A DNA stretch of 64,000 nucleotides from CAVYXF01 sp963772335 (GTDB lineage: Bacteria > Pseudomonadota > Alphaproteobacteria > Rhizobiales > Rhodomicrobiaceae). Numbering within the stretch: the stretch's first letter is position 1; every line of letters starts with the position of its first letter. The position numbers were made by a program, and so were the translations under genes. Below, in pieces: positions 46,219-53,616 of this stretch. Under the pieces are notes generated by a model that was not told where the DNA came from, did not search any database, and worked only from the letters and a program-made list of their open reading frames with translations. Location of the stretch: contig CAVYXF010000011.1 in the NCBI GenBank assembly GCA_963772335.1, forward strand, positions 15,006 to 79,005. The letters run 5' to 3'.

Positions 46219-47697
46219 ATGATCGGCGCTCTCACATCGGCACTGACCCTGGGGCCAGCCACGGCGATCATCCTCATTCTCGTCATCCGCCGGCCTCGTG
46301 CGGCCGAGGCGATCAACCTCGTCGCGAGCGCAATCTCCCTTCTTGCCATCCTGGCCATCCTGGTTCTGGCGCCAGGCGTCAAGACGACCTTCTGGAGAGG
46401 CTACGTCATCATCGACGGGCTCGGCACATGGACGGTTCTCTGCGCGGCGCTGGTCTATTTTCTGGCCTCGATCTATGCGGTCGGATATATGCGCCTGCTC
46501 GGCGAAACGAGGCGCCTGCACCGCTTCTATGCCATGTTCGCGGCATTCGCCCTGAGCACGCTCATCGGGCCGCTGATGAACAACGCCGGGCTCTATTGGA
46601 TCGCCATCGAACTCACCACCCTCATCAGCACCTTCCTGATCGCCTTCGAGCGGGAGGCCGTGAGCATCGAAGCGGCGTGGAAATACATCATCATCGTCTC
46701 GGCCGGGATCAGCCTGGCCCTGCTTGGCACCGTTCTCTTCTATTGGAGCGGCACCTTCGTCCTCGGCCCCACCTATGACATGACCTGGGACACGCTTCAG
46801 GGCATCGCGCCGAAGCTCAACCCCGCGCTGGTGTCGCTGTCCTTTCTCCTCGTCCTGATCGGCTACGGCACCAAGGTCGGTCTAGCCCCCATGCATACCT
46901 GGCTGCCCGACGCCCATAGCGAAGCCCCAGCGCCGGTGTCGGCGATGCTCTCCGGGGCGCTGCTCAATACGGCCATGGTCGGAATTCTGCGCTATCTAGC
47001 CGTGGCAGACGCGGCCGGCATCGCGACGCTGGCGCGCGGCACGCTTCTGGGGCTTGGCGCATTATCGCTTTTCATCGCGACGCTGTTCATCGTGCGTCAG
47101 ACCGGCATCAAGCGCTTGATGGCCTATTCCAGCGTCGAGCACATGGGCATCATCGCCCTCGGCTTCGGTTTCGGCGGGCCGCTCGGCACCGCCGGCGCGC
47201 TCTATCACATGCTCAATCACTCGCTCAACAAATCGGCGATGTTCTTCGGCGCCGGCAGCGTGATGCGTGCCTACGGCACCAAGCGCATTCCGAGTATCCG
47301 CGCTGTTTCCCAGAACCTGCCGGTGATCGGAGGCCTATGGCTTGCGGCAGCGGTGGCGATCACCGGGGCTCCTCCGTTCGCCCTGTTCCTCAGCGAGTTG
47401 ACGATCATCCGCTCCGGTCTTCAGGACGGGCGCTACGCACTGGTGGCGCTGATGGCGATCCTGCTCATCGTCATCTTCGTCGGCTTCCTCAATCACTTCC
47501 GCGCCATGTATTTCGAGGATGGAGAGACGCCGCACCAGCCGGAGGTTAGGATCAGCGCCTGGTGCATCCTGCCCATGTGGCTGGCGGTGCTACCGCTGTT
47601 TGTCATGGGCATCTGGTGGCCTCCGGCGTTCTGGGATCATTTCCTCCAAATTGCACAATCACTCGCGATTGTCGTGCCAACGGGAGCGTCACAATGA
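46219..47697 (+). CDS. Antiporter-like subunit (HyfF/NuoL-M type)
   Basis: 492 residues, 13-14 helices. Key membrane residues of the Mrp/NuoLMN family are kept: Glu131 in YWIAIELTTLIS and Lys219 in YGTKVGLAPMHTWLPDAHSE, plus Lys in GIKRLMAYSSVEHMG near 300. Such subunits translocate H+ or Na+. The stop overlaps the large-subunit start (ATGA). Confidence 0.9.
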   Translation: MIGALTSALTLGPATAIILILVIRRPRAAEAINLVASAISLLAILAILVLAPGVKTTFWRGYVIIDGLGTWTVLCAALVYFLASIYAVGYMRLLGETRRLHRFYAMFAAFALSTLIGPLMNNAGLYWIAIELTTLISTFLIAFEREAVSIEAAWKYIIIVSAGISLALLGTVLFYWSGTFVLGPTYDMTWDTLQGIAPKLNPALVSLSFLLVLIGYGTKVGLAPMHTWLPDAHSEAPAPVSAMLSGALLNTAMVGILRYLAVADAAGIATLARGTLLGLGALSLFIATLFIVRQTGIKRLMAYSSVEHMGIIALGFGFGGPLGTAGALYHMLNHSLNKSAMFFGAGSVMRAYGTKRIPSIRAVSQNLPVIGGLWLAAAVAITGAPPFALFLSELTIIRSGLQDGRYALVALMAILLIVIFVGFLNHFRAMYFEDGETPHQPEVRISAWCILPMWLAVLPLFVMGIWWPPAFWDHFLQIAQSLAIVVPTGASQ

Positions 47698-49163
47698 ACG
47701 GCACCCGCATGAAGACGGTCACCGTCGAGACGCTTGCGAGCGAGGCGCAGGCATTGCGCGAGGCCGGCGGGCGAATGCAGTTCGCCTATGCCTGGCTGCC
47801 GCCTGGCGGCGATGTCGAGGTCCGCTATGTCTGCGCCATCCCGCATCAGCGCGAGTTCGAGACATGGGTTCTTCCGTCGGCCCGCGAGATCCCGAGCCTC
47901 GCCCGGATTTGGCCGCTGCTCGGCTGGTACGAGCGGGAGATGATGGACCTGAACGGAATCCGTTTCACCGGCCATCCCGAACCTTATCCGTTGGTACTTC
48001 GCAATGGCGATTCCACGCAGATCGACAGCCGCGACTTCAGCGAGCATCCGCCCGCCAACGGCGAACACCACCTCCCCGCCATCGAAGCCGGCGAGGTCCA
48101 GCAGCTTCCCTTCGGGCCGGTCCGAGCCGATGTGCTGGAATCGGCGGAATTTATCTTCTTCTATGTCGGCGAGCACATCATCCACTATCAGCCGCGACTC
48201 TTCTTCAAACATCGCGGCATGGAGTGGCGATTCGAGGGCGTCCCGCCGGATCAGGCAGCGGTGATTGCCGAGCGGGTATCAGGGGTCGGCAGCGTGGCGC
48301 ACGCGCTGGCCTATTGCGAGGCGGCCGAGCGCGCGGCGGACTGCGAGGTCCCGCCCCGCGCGCGGGCCCTGCGCGTTCTGCTGGCCGAGCTGGAGAGGAT
48401 CTACAATCATCTGCATTATCTGGGCCATCTCTGCCATACGACGACGCTCAAGGTCGGCGAGGCGCAGGGCAAGCTGCTCGAAGAGAGAGCCAAACAGCTG
48501 AATGCGCGGCTGGCGGGAAGCCGCTTGCTGCGCAGCATGATGGTTCCCGGCGGGCTCCGGCGCGACCTTGCGCCCGGCAAATGGCTGGGCGAGGAATTGG
48601 AGGCGCTGCGGGTCGATTTCGTCGCCTATTGCGAGCGCCTCGAAGCGTCGGAAAGCCATCTCGACCGCCTGATTACGACGGGCCTTTTTCCCCATCGCGT
48701 GGCTTTCGACCAGGGCGCCACCGGCCCGATCGAACGTGCCTCCGGCCTCGACCGCGACCTTCGGCGCGACCATCCTTATGCGGATTACGCCGCGCTTCCT
48801 CTCGCGGTGACAAGCTTCAAGGAAGGCGACGCCTATGCGCGCGCGCGGGTTCGCATTACCGAATTGGAAGCGGCTTTCGCGCTCTGCCAGCGCGTCCTGC
48901 TCCTCCTCGAGCCAGGAGAGGTGCGCGTCCCGTGCGATCCTGCGCCACTGTCCGAAGGCTTGGGGTGGGCGGAGTCTCCGCGCGGGTCGCTGTTCTACGC
49001 CGTTCACATTGGGGAGAATGGGCGGCTCGGGCGCGTGAAGATCAAGTCGCCGTCCTTCTCCAACTGGCGGGCGTTTCCCTTCACCGTGCACGATACCAAC
49101 ATGATGGATTACGCGATCAACGAGGCAAGCTTCGGTCTCACCATGGCTGGCTGCGACCGCTAG
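47694..49163 (+). CDS. HyfG/NuoCD-like large subunit without Ni-binding cysteines
   Basis: 489 residues. Residues ~1-130 are a NuoC-like domain (RIWPLLGWYEREMMDLNGIR) and ~140-489 the NuoD/hydrogenase large-subunit fold (EHIIHYQPRLFFKHRGMEWR). In true group 4 hydrogenases the first Ni motif reads ERICGIC; here it is ERVSGVGS (193-200), and the C-terminal DPCxxC is replaced by an ending in MAGCDR. So no NiFe site can form and H2 chemistry is ruled out. This matches the so-called energy-converting hydrogenase-related (Ehr) group, of unknown reaction. Start at 47694 from the overlap; earlier open codons are rejected. Confidence 0.88.
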   Translation: MNGTRMKTVTVETLASEAQALREAGGRMQFAYAWLPPGGDVEVRYVCAIPHQREFETWVLPSAREIPSLARIWPLLGWYEREMMDLNGIRFTGHPEPYPLVLRNGDSTQIDSRDFSEHPPANGEHHLPAIEAGEVQQLPFGPVRADVLESAEFIFFYVGEHIIHYQPRLFFKHRGMEWRFEGVPPDQAAVIAERVSGVGSVAHALAYCEAAERAADCEVPPRARALRVLLAELERIYNHLHYLGHLCHTTTLKVGEAQGKLLEERAKQLNARLAGSRLLRSMMVPGGLRRDLAPGKWLGEELEALRVDFVAYCERLEASESHLDRLITTGLFPHRVAFDQGATGPIERASGLDRDLRRDHPYADYAALPLAVTSFKEGDAYARARVRITELEAAFALCQRVLLLLEPGEVRVPCDPAPLSEGLGWAESPRGSLFYAVHIGENGRLGRVKIKSPSFSNWRAFPFTVHDTNMMDYAINEASFGLTMAGCDR

Positions 49164-49173
49164 GAGACCCCCT

Positions 49174-49965
49174 ATGGCGTTGTGGACCCTCTTTGGACTG
49201 ATGAGCGGAAAGGCGACGACGCCCTGGCCCGACAAGGAAAGCGGCGACGGCCAGGCGGGCGTGCTGGGAATGCCGCGCTACCATGCCGAGCTTTGCCGCG
49301 AGGGATGCGCCGAATGCGCCGCCGTGTGCCCGACGCAGGCGATCGAAACCCGCGAGGACGGACTCTCGGTGGACTACGGGCGCTGCGTGGTATGCCAACT
49401 GTGCACCGAAGCCTGTCCGTCCGGCGCGATGACGTCGTCCAATGACTGGGCGTTTGGCGTCAGCAACCGCGCGGACCTTTTCTGGTCGAGCGAGCCGGCA
49501 GCACCTCGTGCGGCGCAGACGCGGGAGCGGCGGGCCTTTCGCCGCAGCCTGCATATCCGGCATGTCGATGCGGGGTCGTGCAATGGCTGCGAATCCGAGC
49601 TGCAAGCGCTGAACAATCCCTATTACAACCTCCATCGCTTCGGGATCTTCTTCACCGCCTCGCCGCGTTTCGCCGACCTGCTGCTCGTCACTGGCCCCGT
49701 CACACGGGCGATGTACGAGCCGCTGAAAGCTACGTACGAGGCGATGCCCGAACCCCGATGGGTGATGGCCGTAGGGACATGTGCCGTGTCGGGCGGCATT
49801 CCTGGCGGAAGCTATGCCTGCGGGATCGGGCTCGAAGGGGTGCTTCCGGTCGATCTCTATCTCCCTGGCTGCCCGCCGAATCCGGCTGCCATCATCGAGG
49901 CGCTTTTGATGTTTCTCGATCGGGCGCCTCAACGCGTCAGAGGAGGGCGGATCAATGGTCAATGA
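49174..49965 (+). CDS. Fused ferredoxin + NuoB/HyfI-like small subunit
   Basis: 263 residues. N-terminal 8Fe-type ferredoxin domain: CREGCAECAAVCP at 41-53 and CVVCQLCTEACP at 71-82 (HyfH-like). C-terminal NuoB-like domain keeps the four Cys for the proximal 4Fe-4S cluster: GSCNGCESE at 135-143, GTCAVSGG near 201 and PGCPPNP near 231. So the electron path up to the point of the missing Ni site is intact. A HyfH-HyfI fusion is unusual; separate genes are the norm in E. coli hyf/hyc. Confidence 0.9.
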   Translation: MALWTLFGLMSGKATTPWPDKESGDGQAGVLGMPRYHAELCREGCAECAAVCPTQAIETREDGLSVDYGRCVVCQLCTEACPSGAMTSSNDWAFGVSNRADLFWSSEPAAPRAAQTRERRAFRRSLHIRHVDAGSCNGCESELQALNNPYYNLHRFGIFFTASPRFADLLLVTGPVTRAMYEPLKATYEAMPEPRWVMAVGTCAVSGGIPGGSYACGIGLEGVLPVDLYLPGCPPNPAAIIEALLMFLDRAPQRVRGGRINGQ

Positions 49966-51928
49966 CCTTCTCTTGCTCTCGGCTCTCCTGTGGGGCGCGG
50001 CCGCCATCCTTGGCCTGTGCCGATGGCCTGCGCTGGGCCGCGTCTTCCTCGTCACCGGCTCGGTCTCCGGCATCGCGGCAGCCATCATGGCGCTTCCCGA
50101 ACCGGTCGGAACGGTCGTGCTACCGATGCGGCTTGCGGATGAGACCGTCGCGTTCCGCATGGATCCGGAGGCCCTCTGGTTGATGGGCTTCGGGCTGGCG
50201 CCCGCGGGGTTTGCGTCGGCGCTCGCATCGCCCTCACGAACGCCTGCGGGAGGATGGGTGTTCGGCGCCGCTCTCAGTCTGATCGGCGCACTCGGCGTGT
50301 TCGGCGTCCAGAATGGAGCGGCGCTTCTGGCGGCATGGGAGATGATGAGCCTCGGCGGCGCCGTGATGATCCTGTCCGAACGCATGGACGCCTCGCGTGG
50401 GCGAGCTACGCTGTTTATGCTCGCGCTGCTAGAGGTAGGCGCGGTCGCCCTTCTGATCGCTGTCGCGATCCTCGGTCTTCACGCCTCGTCTCTCGATCTG
50501 ACGCGGTTCGCGGAAAGCGCCGCCACGCTCGACGCCACGATGCAGAGTATCCTGGGCTTGCTGCTGCTGATCGGTTTTGGCGCCAAGCTTGGCCTTTTGC
50601 CCTTCTATGAATGGTTCCCCGGGGCTTACGGCGCCGGCAGCGGCGCTTCGGGTGCCATCCTGTCCGGCACCGTACTGAACGCCGCCTACTTCGCGCTGGC
50701 GCGAGGGCTCACGAGCTGGCTTCCGACCGCGCCGGGGCAAAGCTTCCCGTTCCTTCCGGCGATCGTGATCGTCGTGGCCACGATCAGCGCGATTCTCACG
50801 ATCCTCTATGCCTTCCAGCAGGACGATTGGCGGCGGCTACTGAGCTTTTCATCGGCGGAAAACGCCTCTATCGCGGTCCTGGCCCTCGGCGCGGCCATGC
50901 TGTTCCGCGCCCACGATCTTCGCGAGCTGGCAGGCCTCGCCTCCGTGATCGCGCTCCTGCATCTGGCCGGCCATGCGCTCGCCAAGGGAGCGCTGTTCCT
51001 CGCGGCAGACGGTCTGCGCCGGGCCAATGGCGGCTACACCATAGCGCCGAGCGGCGCTGGCGGGCACCGGCTTTTCGGCATCGGAGCTCTGCTTGCGGGC
51101 ATGAGCCTTGCGGCCATGCCGCCGACTGCCGGTTTCGTCAGCGAATGGTTCATGTTCCAGACCGTCTTTCAAGGCTTTCACCTGCCCGACCTCGCGGGGC
51201 GGCTCATTCTCGCGCTTACGGGAGCCGGGCTGGCGCTGACGGTGGCTGTCGCCTTAGCGACCTTCGTGAAGCTGCTGGGACTCGGCGTTCTCGGAAGAGA
51301 CGCGAACCGGCCGGCGGCCATACCCAGGCGCTATTCAGCCAGCGTCGGACTGCTCGGGCTTGGCGTTCTCGCCGTCGGGGCAGGCATGCCCCTATGGCTT
51401 TCTGCGCTCGATGTCTTCGCCGCTCGCGAATTCGGGAGCGCGGTGACGAGGCAAATGCATGAGGGTCCTCTCCTCGTGCCGCTGACGTCCAAATTCGCCT
51501 TCATATCGCCGAGCCTGCTGATCGTGGTGATGCCGCTCCTGGCGCTCGTTCCGATCATTCTCGTTCTGGCGACCTCCCGGTTTTCGATACGGAGAGCGCC
51601 GGTCTGGTATGGCGGTCTCGCTCCGGATCCTGCCCGCGCCTCCACGACGGCCCTGACCTTCTCCAACGCGATGCGAACCTTCTACAGCTTCGTTTATAGG
51701 CCCACGGCGGACATCAAGCGCGACGCCGACGCGGGATATTTCGTGAATAGGCTGGTCTTCGAGCACGATGTCGCTCCGATCTTCGGTCCCCTGTTGTTTC
51801 AACCGGCGGTCCGGCTGGTGCAAGCGGCTGCCAGCAAGCTGCGGCTGTTGCAATCGGGCTACCTGAACTTCTACCTCAGCCTGATCGGCCTCCTGCTCGT
51901 GCTGGTCCTCGGATTGACACTGCTCTAA
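49955..51928 (+). CDS. Second antiporter-like subunit (HyfB/NuoL type)
   Basis: 657 residues, ~16 helices. Glu129 in LLAAWEMMSLGGAVMIL and Lys211 in LIGFGAKLGLLPFYEWFPGA are the ion-path residues. The longer C-terminus (to ~657) has the extra helices of HyfB. Start lies inside the last codons of the preceding gene. With the HyfF-like subunit it gives two ion-pumping modules for one complex. Confidence 0.9.
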   Translation: MVNDLLLLSALLWGAAAILGLCRWPALGRVFLVTGSVSGIAAAIMALPEPVGTVVLPMRLADETVAFRMDPEALWLMGFGLAPAGFASALASPSRTPAGGWVFGAALSLIGALGVFGVQNGAALLAAWEMMSLGGAVMILSERMDASRGRATLFMLALLEVGAVALLIAVAILGLHASSLDLTRFAESAATLDATMQSILGLLLLIGFGAKLGLLPFYEWFPGAYGAGSGASGAILSGTVLNAAYFALARGLTSWLPTAPGQSFPFLPAIVIVVATISAILTILYAFQQDDWRRLLSFSSAENASIAVLALGAAMLFRAHDLRELAGLASVIALLHLAGHALAKGALFLAADGLRRANGGYTIAPSGAGGHRLFGIGALLAGMSLAAMPPTAGFVSEWFMFQTVFQGFHLPDLAGRLILALTGAGLALTVAVALATFVKLLGLGVLGRDANRPAAIPRRYSASVGLLGLGVLAVGAGMPLWLSALDVFAAREFGSAVTRQMHEGPLLVPLTSKFAFISPSLLIVVMPLLALVPIILVLATSRFSIRRAPVWYGGLAPDPARASTTALTFSNAMRTFYSFVYRPTADIKRDADAGYFVNRLVFEHDVAPIFGPLLFQPAVRLVQAAASKLRLLQSGYLNFYLSLIGLLLVLVLGLTLL

Positions 51929-51951
51929 CCCAAGGGTGACGGGATATAAGA

Positions 51952-52326
51952 ATGTGGACTTACATTGCCATTGCGATCGGCGGCACGCTGGGGTGCTGGG
52001 CACGGTTTGCGCAAACGAACCTCGTGCAGGTGGTTTACGGCCGGGACTTCCCTTATGCGACGCTCAGTATTAACGTCATCGGCAGTTTCCTCATGGGGTT
52101 TTTGTTTATCGAGACACTCGAGCAACTCACATTGTCCCCCGCGCTGCGCACCGGCATTCTGACCGGCTTCCTCGGCGGCTATACCACCTTCTCGACCTTT
52201 GAGATGGAAACCCTTCTGCTTGCAGAAGGCGGCGAGCAGCTGAAAGCTGCGCTTTATGTCCTCCTGTCCATCGCTCTCGGATTTATGGGGGCATTCTTAG
52301 GAGCGTATATCGCGAGAAACCTTTAA
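51952..52326 (+). CDS. crcB: Fluoride channel Fluc/CrcB
   Basis: 124 residues, four helices, full length. CrcB/Fluc is a dual-topology dimeric channel that lets F- leave the cytoplasm. Seen: GGTLGCWARF near 10 (the GAxxRy region), TLSINVIGSFLMGF with the pore Asn near 38-51, and GGYTTFSTF near 73-81 with the Phe/Ser/Thr that line the fluoride path and bind central Na+. It follows the hydrogenase-related genes by 23 bases with no new promoter seen, so it belongs to riboswitch 3. Confidence 0.96.
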   Translation: MWTYIAIAIGGTLGCWARFAQTNLVQVVYGRDFPYATLSINVIGSFLMGFLFIETLEQLTLSPALRTGILTGFLGGYTTFSTFEMETLLLAEGGEQLKAALYVLLSIALGFMGAFLGAYIARNL

Positions 52327-52338
52327 TGGGAGAGCGCT

Positions 52339-52683
52339 ATGAGCAACGACATCCTGATGGTCCGGATCTATTTGAGCGAGTCCGATCACGGAAAGCGCAA
52401 GCGGCTCATGCAGGAGATCCTGACGCTTTTGCAGGATCAGCACGCAGTCCAGGGCGTGACGGTCTTTCGCGGGATAGCAGGCTTCGGCGCCAGCGGCGAA
52501 ATCCGCGCCGATGATATTCTGCGCCTCAATGTCGATCTGCCCCTCGTCATCGAGTTTTTCGATAAGTCGAAGGTGGCTGACGCCGCCATCCGCCTGCTCG
52601 ACGATCTGGTGCCAGGGGGACATATCGTCTCCTGGCCGGCAAGGCGCTACGGAAGCACCGGGCTTGCCCCGAAGGCAAGCTGA
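52339..52683 (+). CDS. DUF190 protein
   Basis: 114 residues, PII-like fold expected (VRIYLSESDHGKRKRLMQEI, VQGVTVFRGIAGFGASGEIR, DLPLVIEFFDKSKVADAAIR). DUF190 genes often sit next to crcB in bacteria; a regulatory or nucleotide-sensing role for Fluc is plausible but untested to my knowledge. Twelve bases after crcB. Confidence 0.88.
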   Translation: MSNDILMVRIYLSESDHGKRKRLMQEILTLLQDQHAVQGVTVFRGIAGFGASGEIRADDILRLNVDLPLVIEFFDKSKVADAAIRLLDDLVPGGHIVSWPARRYGSTGLAPKAS

Positions 52684-52710
52684 CGCGCGCCGCCAGCGCG
52701 AGGAAGTGCA

Positions 52711-53361
52711 ATGCACAAGCATGACCCGACAGCCCCGAGCGAAAAGACCCACCTGCCACGGCTCGCCCTGACCCATGGGCAAACAATCTGGTTGCTGACC
52801 GATATCGGCTTGAGCGACGGTGTCAGTACATCCACTTTTAACTACTATATCAAATCGATGAGAAAGCTCGGCATTCCGTTTGAAAAAGGAAAGGATCAAG
52901 CTGAGGGGCATCGCCACGTCACCTACAATTTCGAAGAGATAATGGAATTGGCCATCGCTCTGTTGTTACGCGTTTACGGCACGCTGCCTGATGCGCTCGC
53001 GGTTGGTCTTCTCCAGTTTCGTAAGGAACTCCGTCCAATTTACAGGCAGGCCTATTTCGACCTGTTTACCCCGAAATTCCCGGTTTTGCGCTTCGGCGTG
53101 CCAAATGGTCCCAAAGCAACGGCCGCAGGTCTTTATCTCGACTTGAACATCCGCTACGCAGCCGGCCAAATGGTCCAGTTCGGTCCACCTCGGGCCGTAT
53201 CGCCATTCGAGGCCGTCTCGATTTATACGCGAAGCCGGGCACCTGCGCTGTCCTATCTTCCTCTCAACGTCACGGCGGTGGCTGAGATGATTGTTGCTCG
53301 AACAAAGAAACTGCCTCCGATCCGGCGGGGGCGCACGGCCCGCGCGTTGAAGGGCCGATAA
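52711..53361 (+). CDS. Unknown protein with MerR-like N-terminus, end of crcB operon
   Basis: 216 residues, 27 bases after DUF190. The N-terminal ~90 residues look like a winged helix (WLLTDIGLSDGVSTSTFNYY, IKSMRKLGIPFEKGKDQAEG, HRHVTYNFEEIMELAIALLL), the rest is mixed with a basic tail (RTKKLPPIRRGRTARALKGR). No family recognised. Could be a DNA-binding regulator of the island or a conserved hypothetical protein. No terminator is seen before riboswitch 4. Confidence 0.6.
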   Translation: MHKHDPTAPSEKTHLPRLALTHGQTIWLLTDIGLSDGVSTSTFNYYIKSMRKLGIPFEKGKDQAEGHRHVTYNFEEIMELAIALLLRVYGTLPDALAVGLLQFRKELRPIYRQAYFDLFTPKFPVLRFGVPNGPKATAAGLYLDLNIRYAAGQMVQFGPPRAVSPFEAVSIYTRSRAPALSYLPLNVTAVAEMIVARTKKLPPIRRGRTARALKGR

Positions 53362-53399
53362 GAGCACCAGCACAGCAACTTGTCTGGACTGCTGGACGC

Positions 53400-53428
53400 T
53401 TGCCTCGCTTCAAGCCCAAAGCTATCCT
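53400..53428 (+). promoter_or_regulatory. Sigma70-type promoter for riboswitch 4
   Basis: TTGCCT, 17 bases, TATCCT; start predicted just at the aptamer. Confidence 0.55.
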
Positions 53429-53435
53429 GTAGCGG

Positions 53436-53482
53436 AAGGGGATGGGGTCCCCCGAAACTGCCGAAGGGCTGATGACTCCTAC
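53436..53482 (+). ncRNA. Fluoride riboswitch 4 (before enolase-Usp gene)
   Basis: Reads AAGGGGATGGGGTCCCCC, GAAACTGCCGAAGGGC, TGATGACTCCTACC; very close in layout to the crystallised Thermotoga aptamer (AAACTGCC...GGGCTGATG). Arms GGGG/CCCC, P1 GGGGT/ACTCC, P2 GCC/GGC intact. Confidence 0.92.
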
Positions 53483-53536
53483 CGCGCGAACAGTCGTGGT
53501 AGGCAGGCTTGACTAAAATCAGCGCTCTTCCACGAC

Positions 53537-53571
53537 AGGCTTTTCCCGCAGCGCTGCTGCGGGAAAAGCCT
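53537..53571 (+). promoter_or_regulatory. Perfect 16-bp hairpin in the enolase-Usp leader
   Basis: AGGCTTTTCCCGCAGC, loop GCT, then its exact reverse complement. It lies 54 bases after riboswitch 4 and 45 bases before the start codon, without a T-run. May be part of the expression platform or an RNA-stability element. Confidence 0.7.
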
Positions 53572-53616
53572 CTCCGTTCGGCGACATTCCAGGTCGAAGA
53601 GATAGAGGGGCCCCGC

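Noticed and set aside
47694..49163. Active NiFe hydrogenase large subunit
   Set aside because: Both Ni-binding cysteine pairs are absent.
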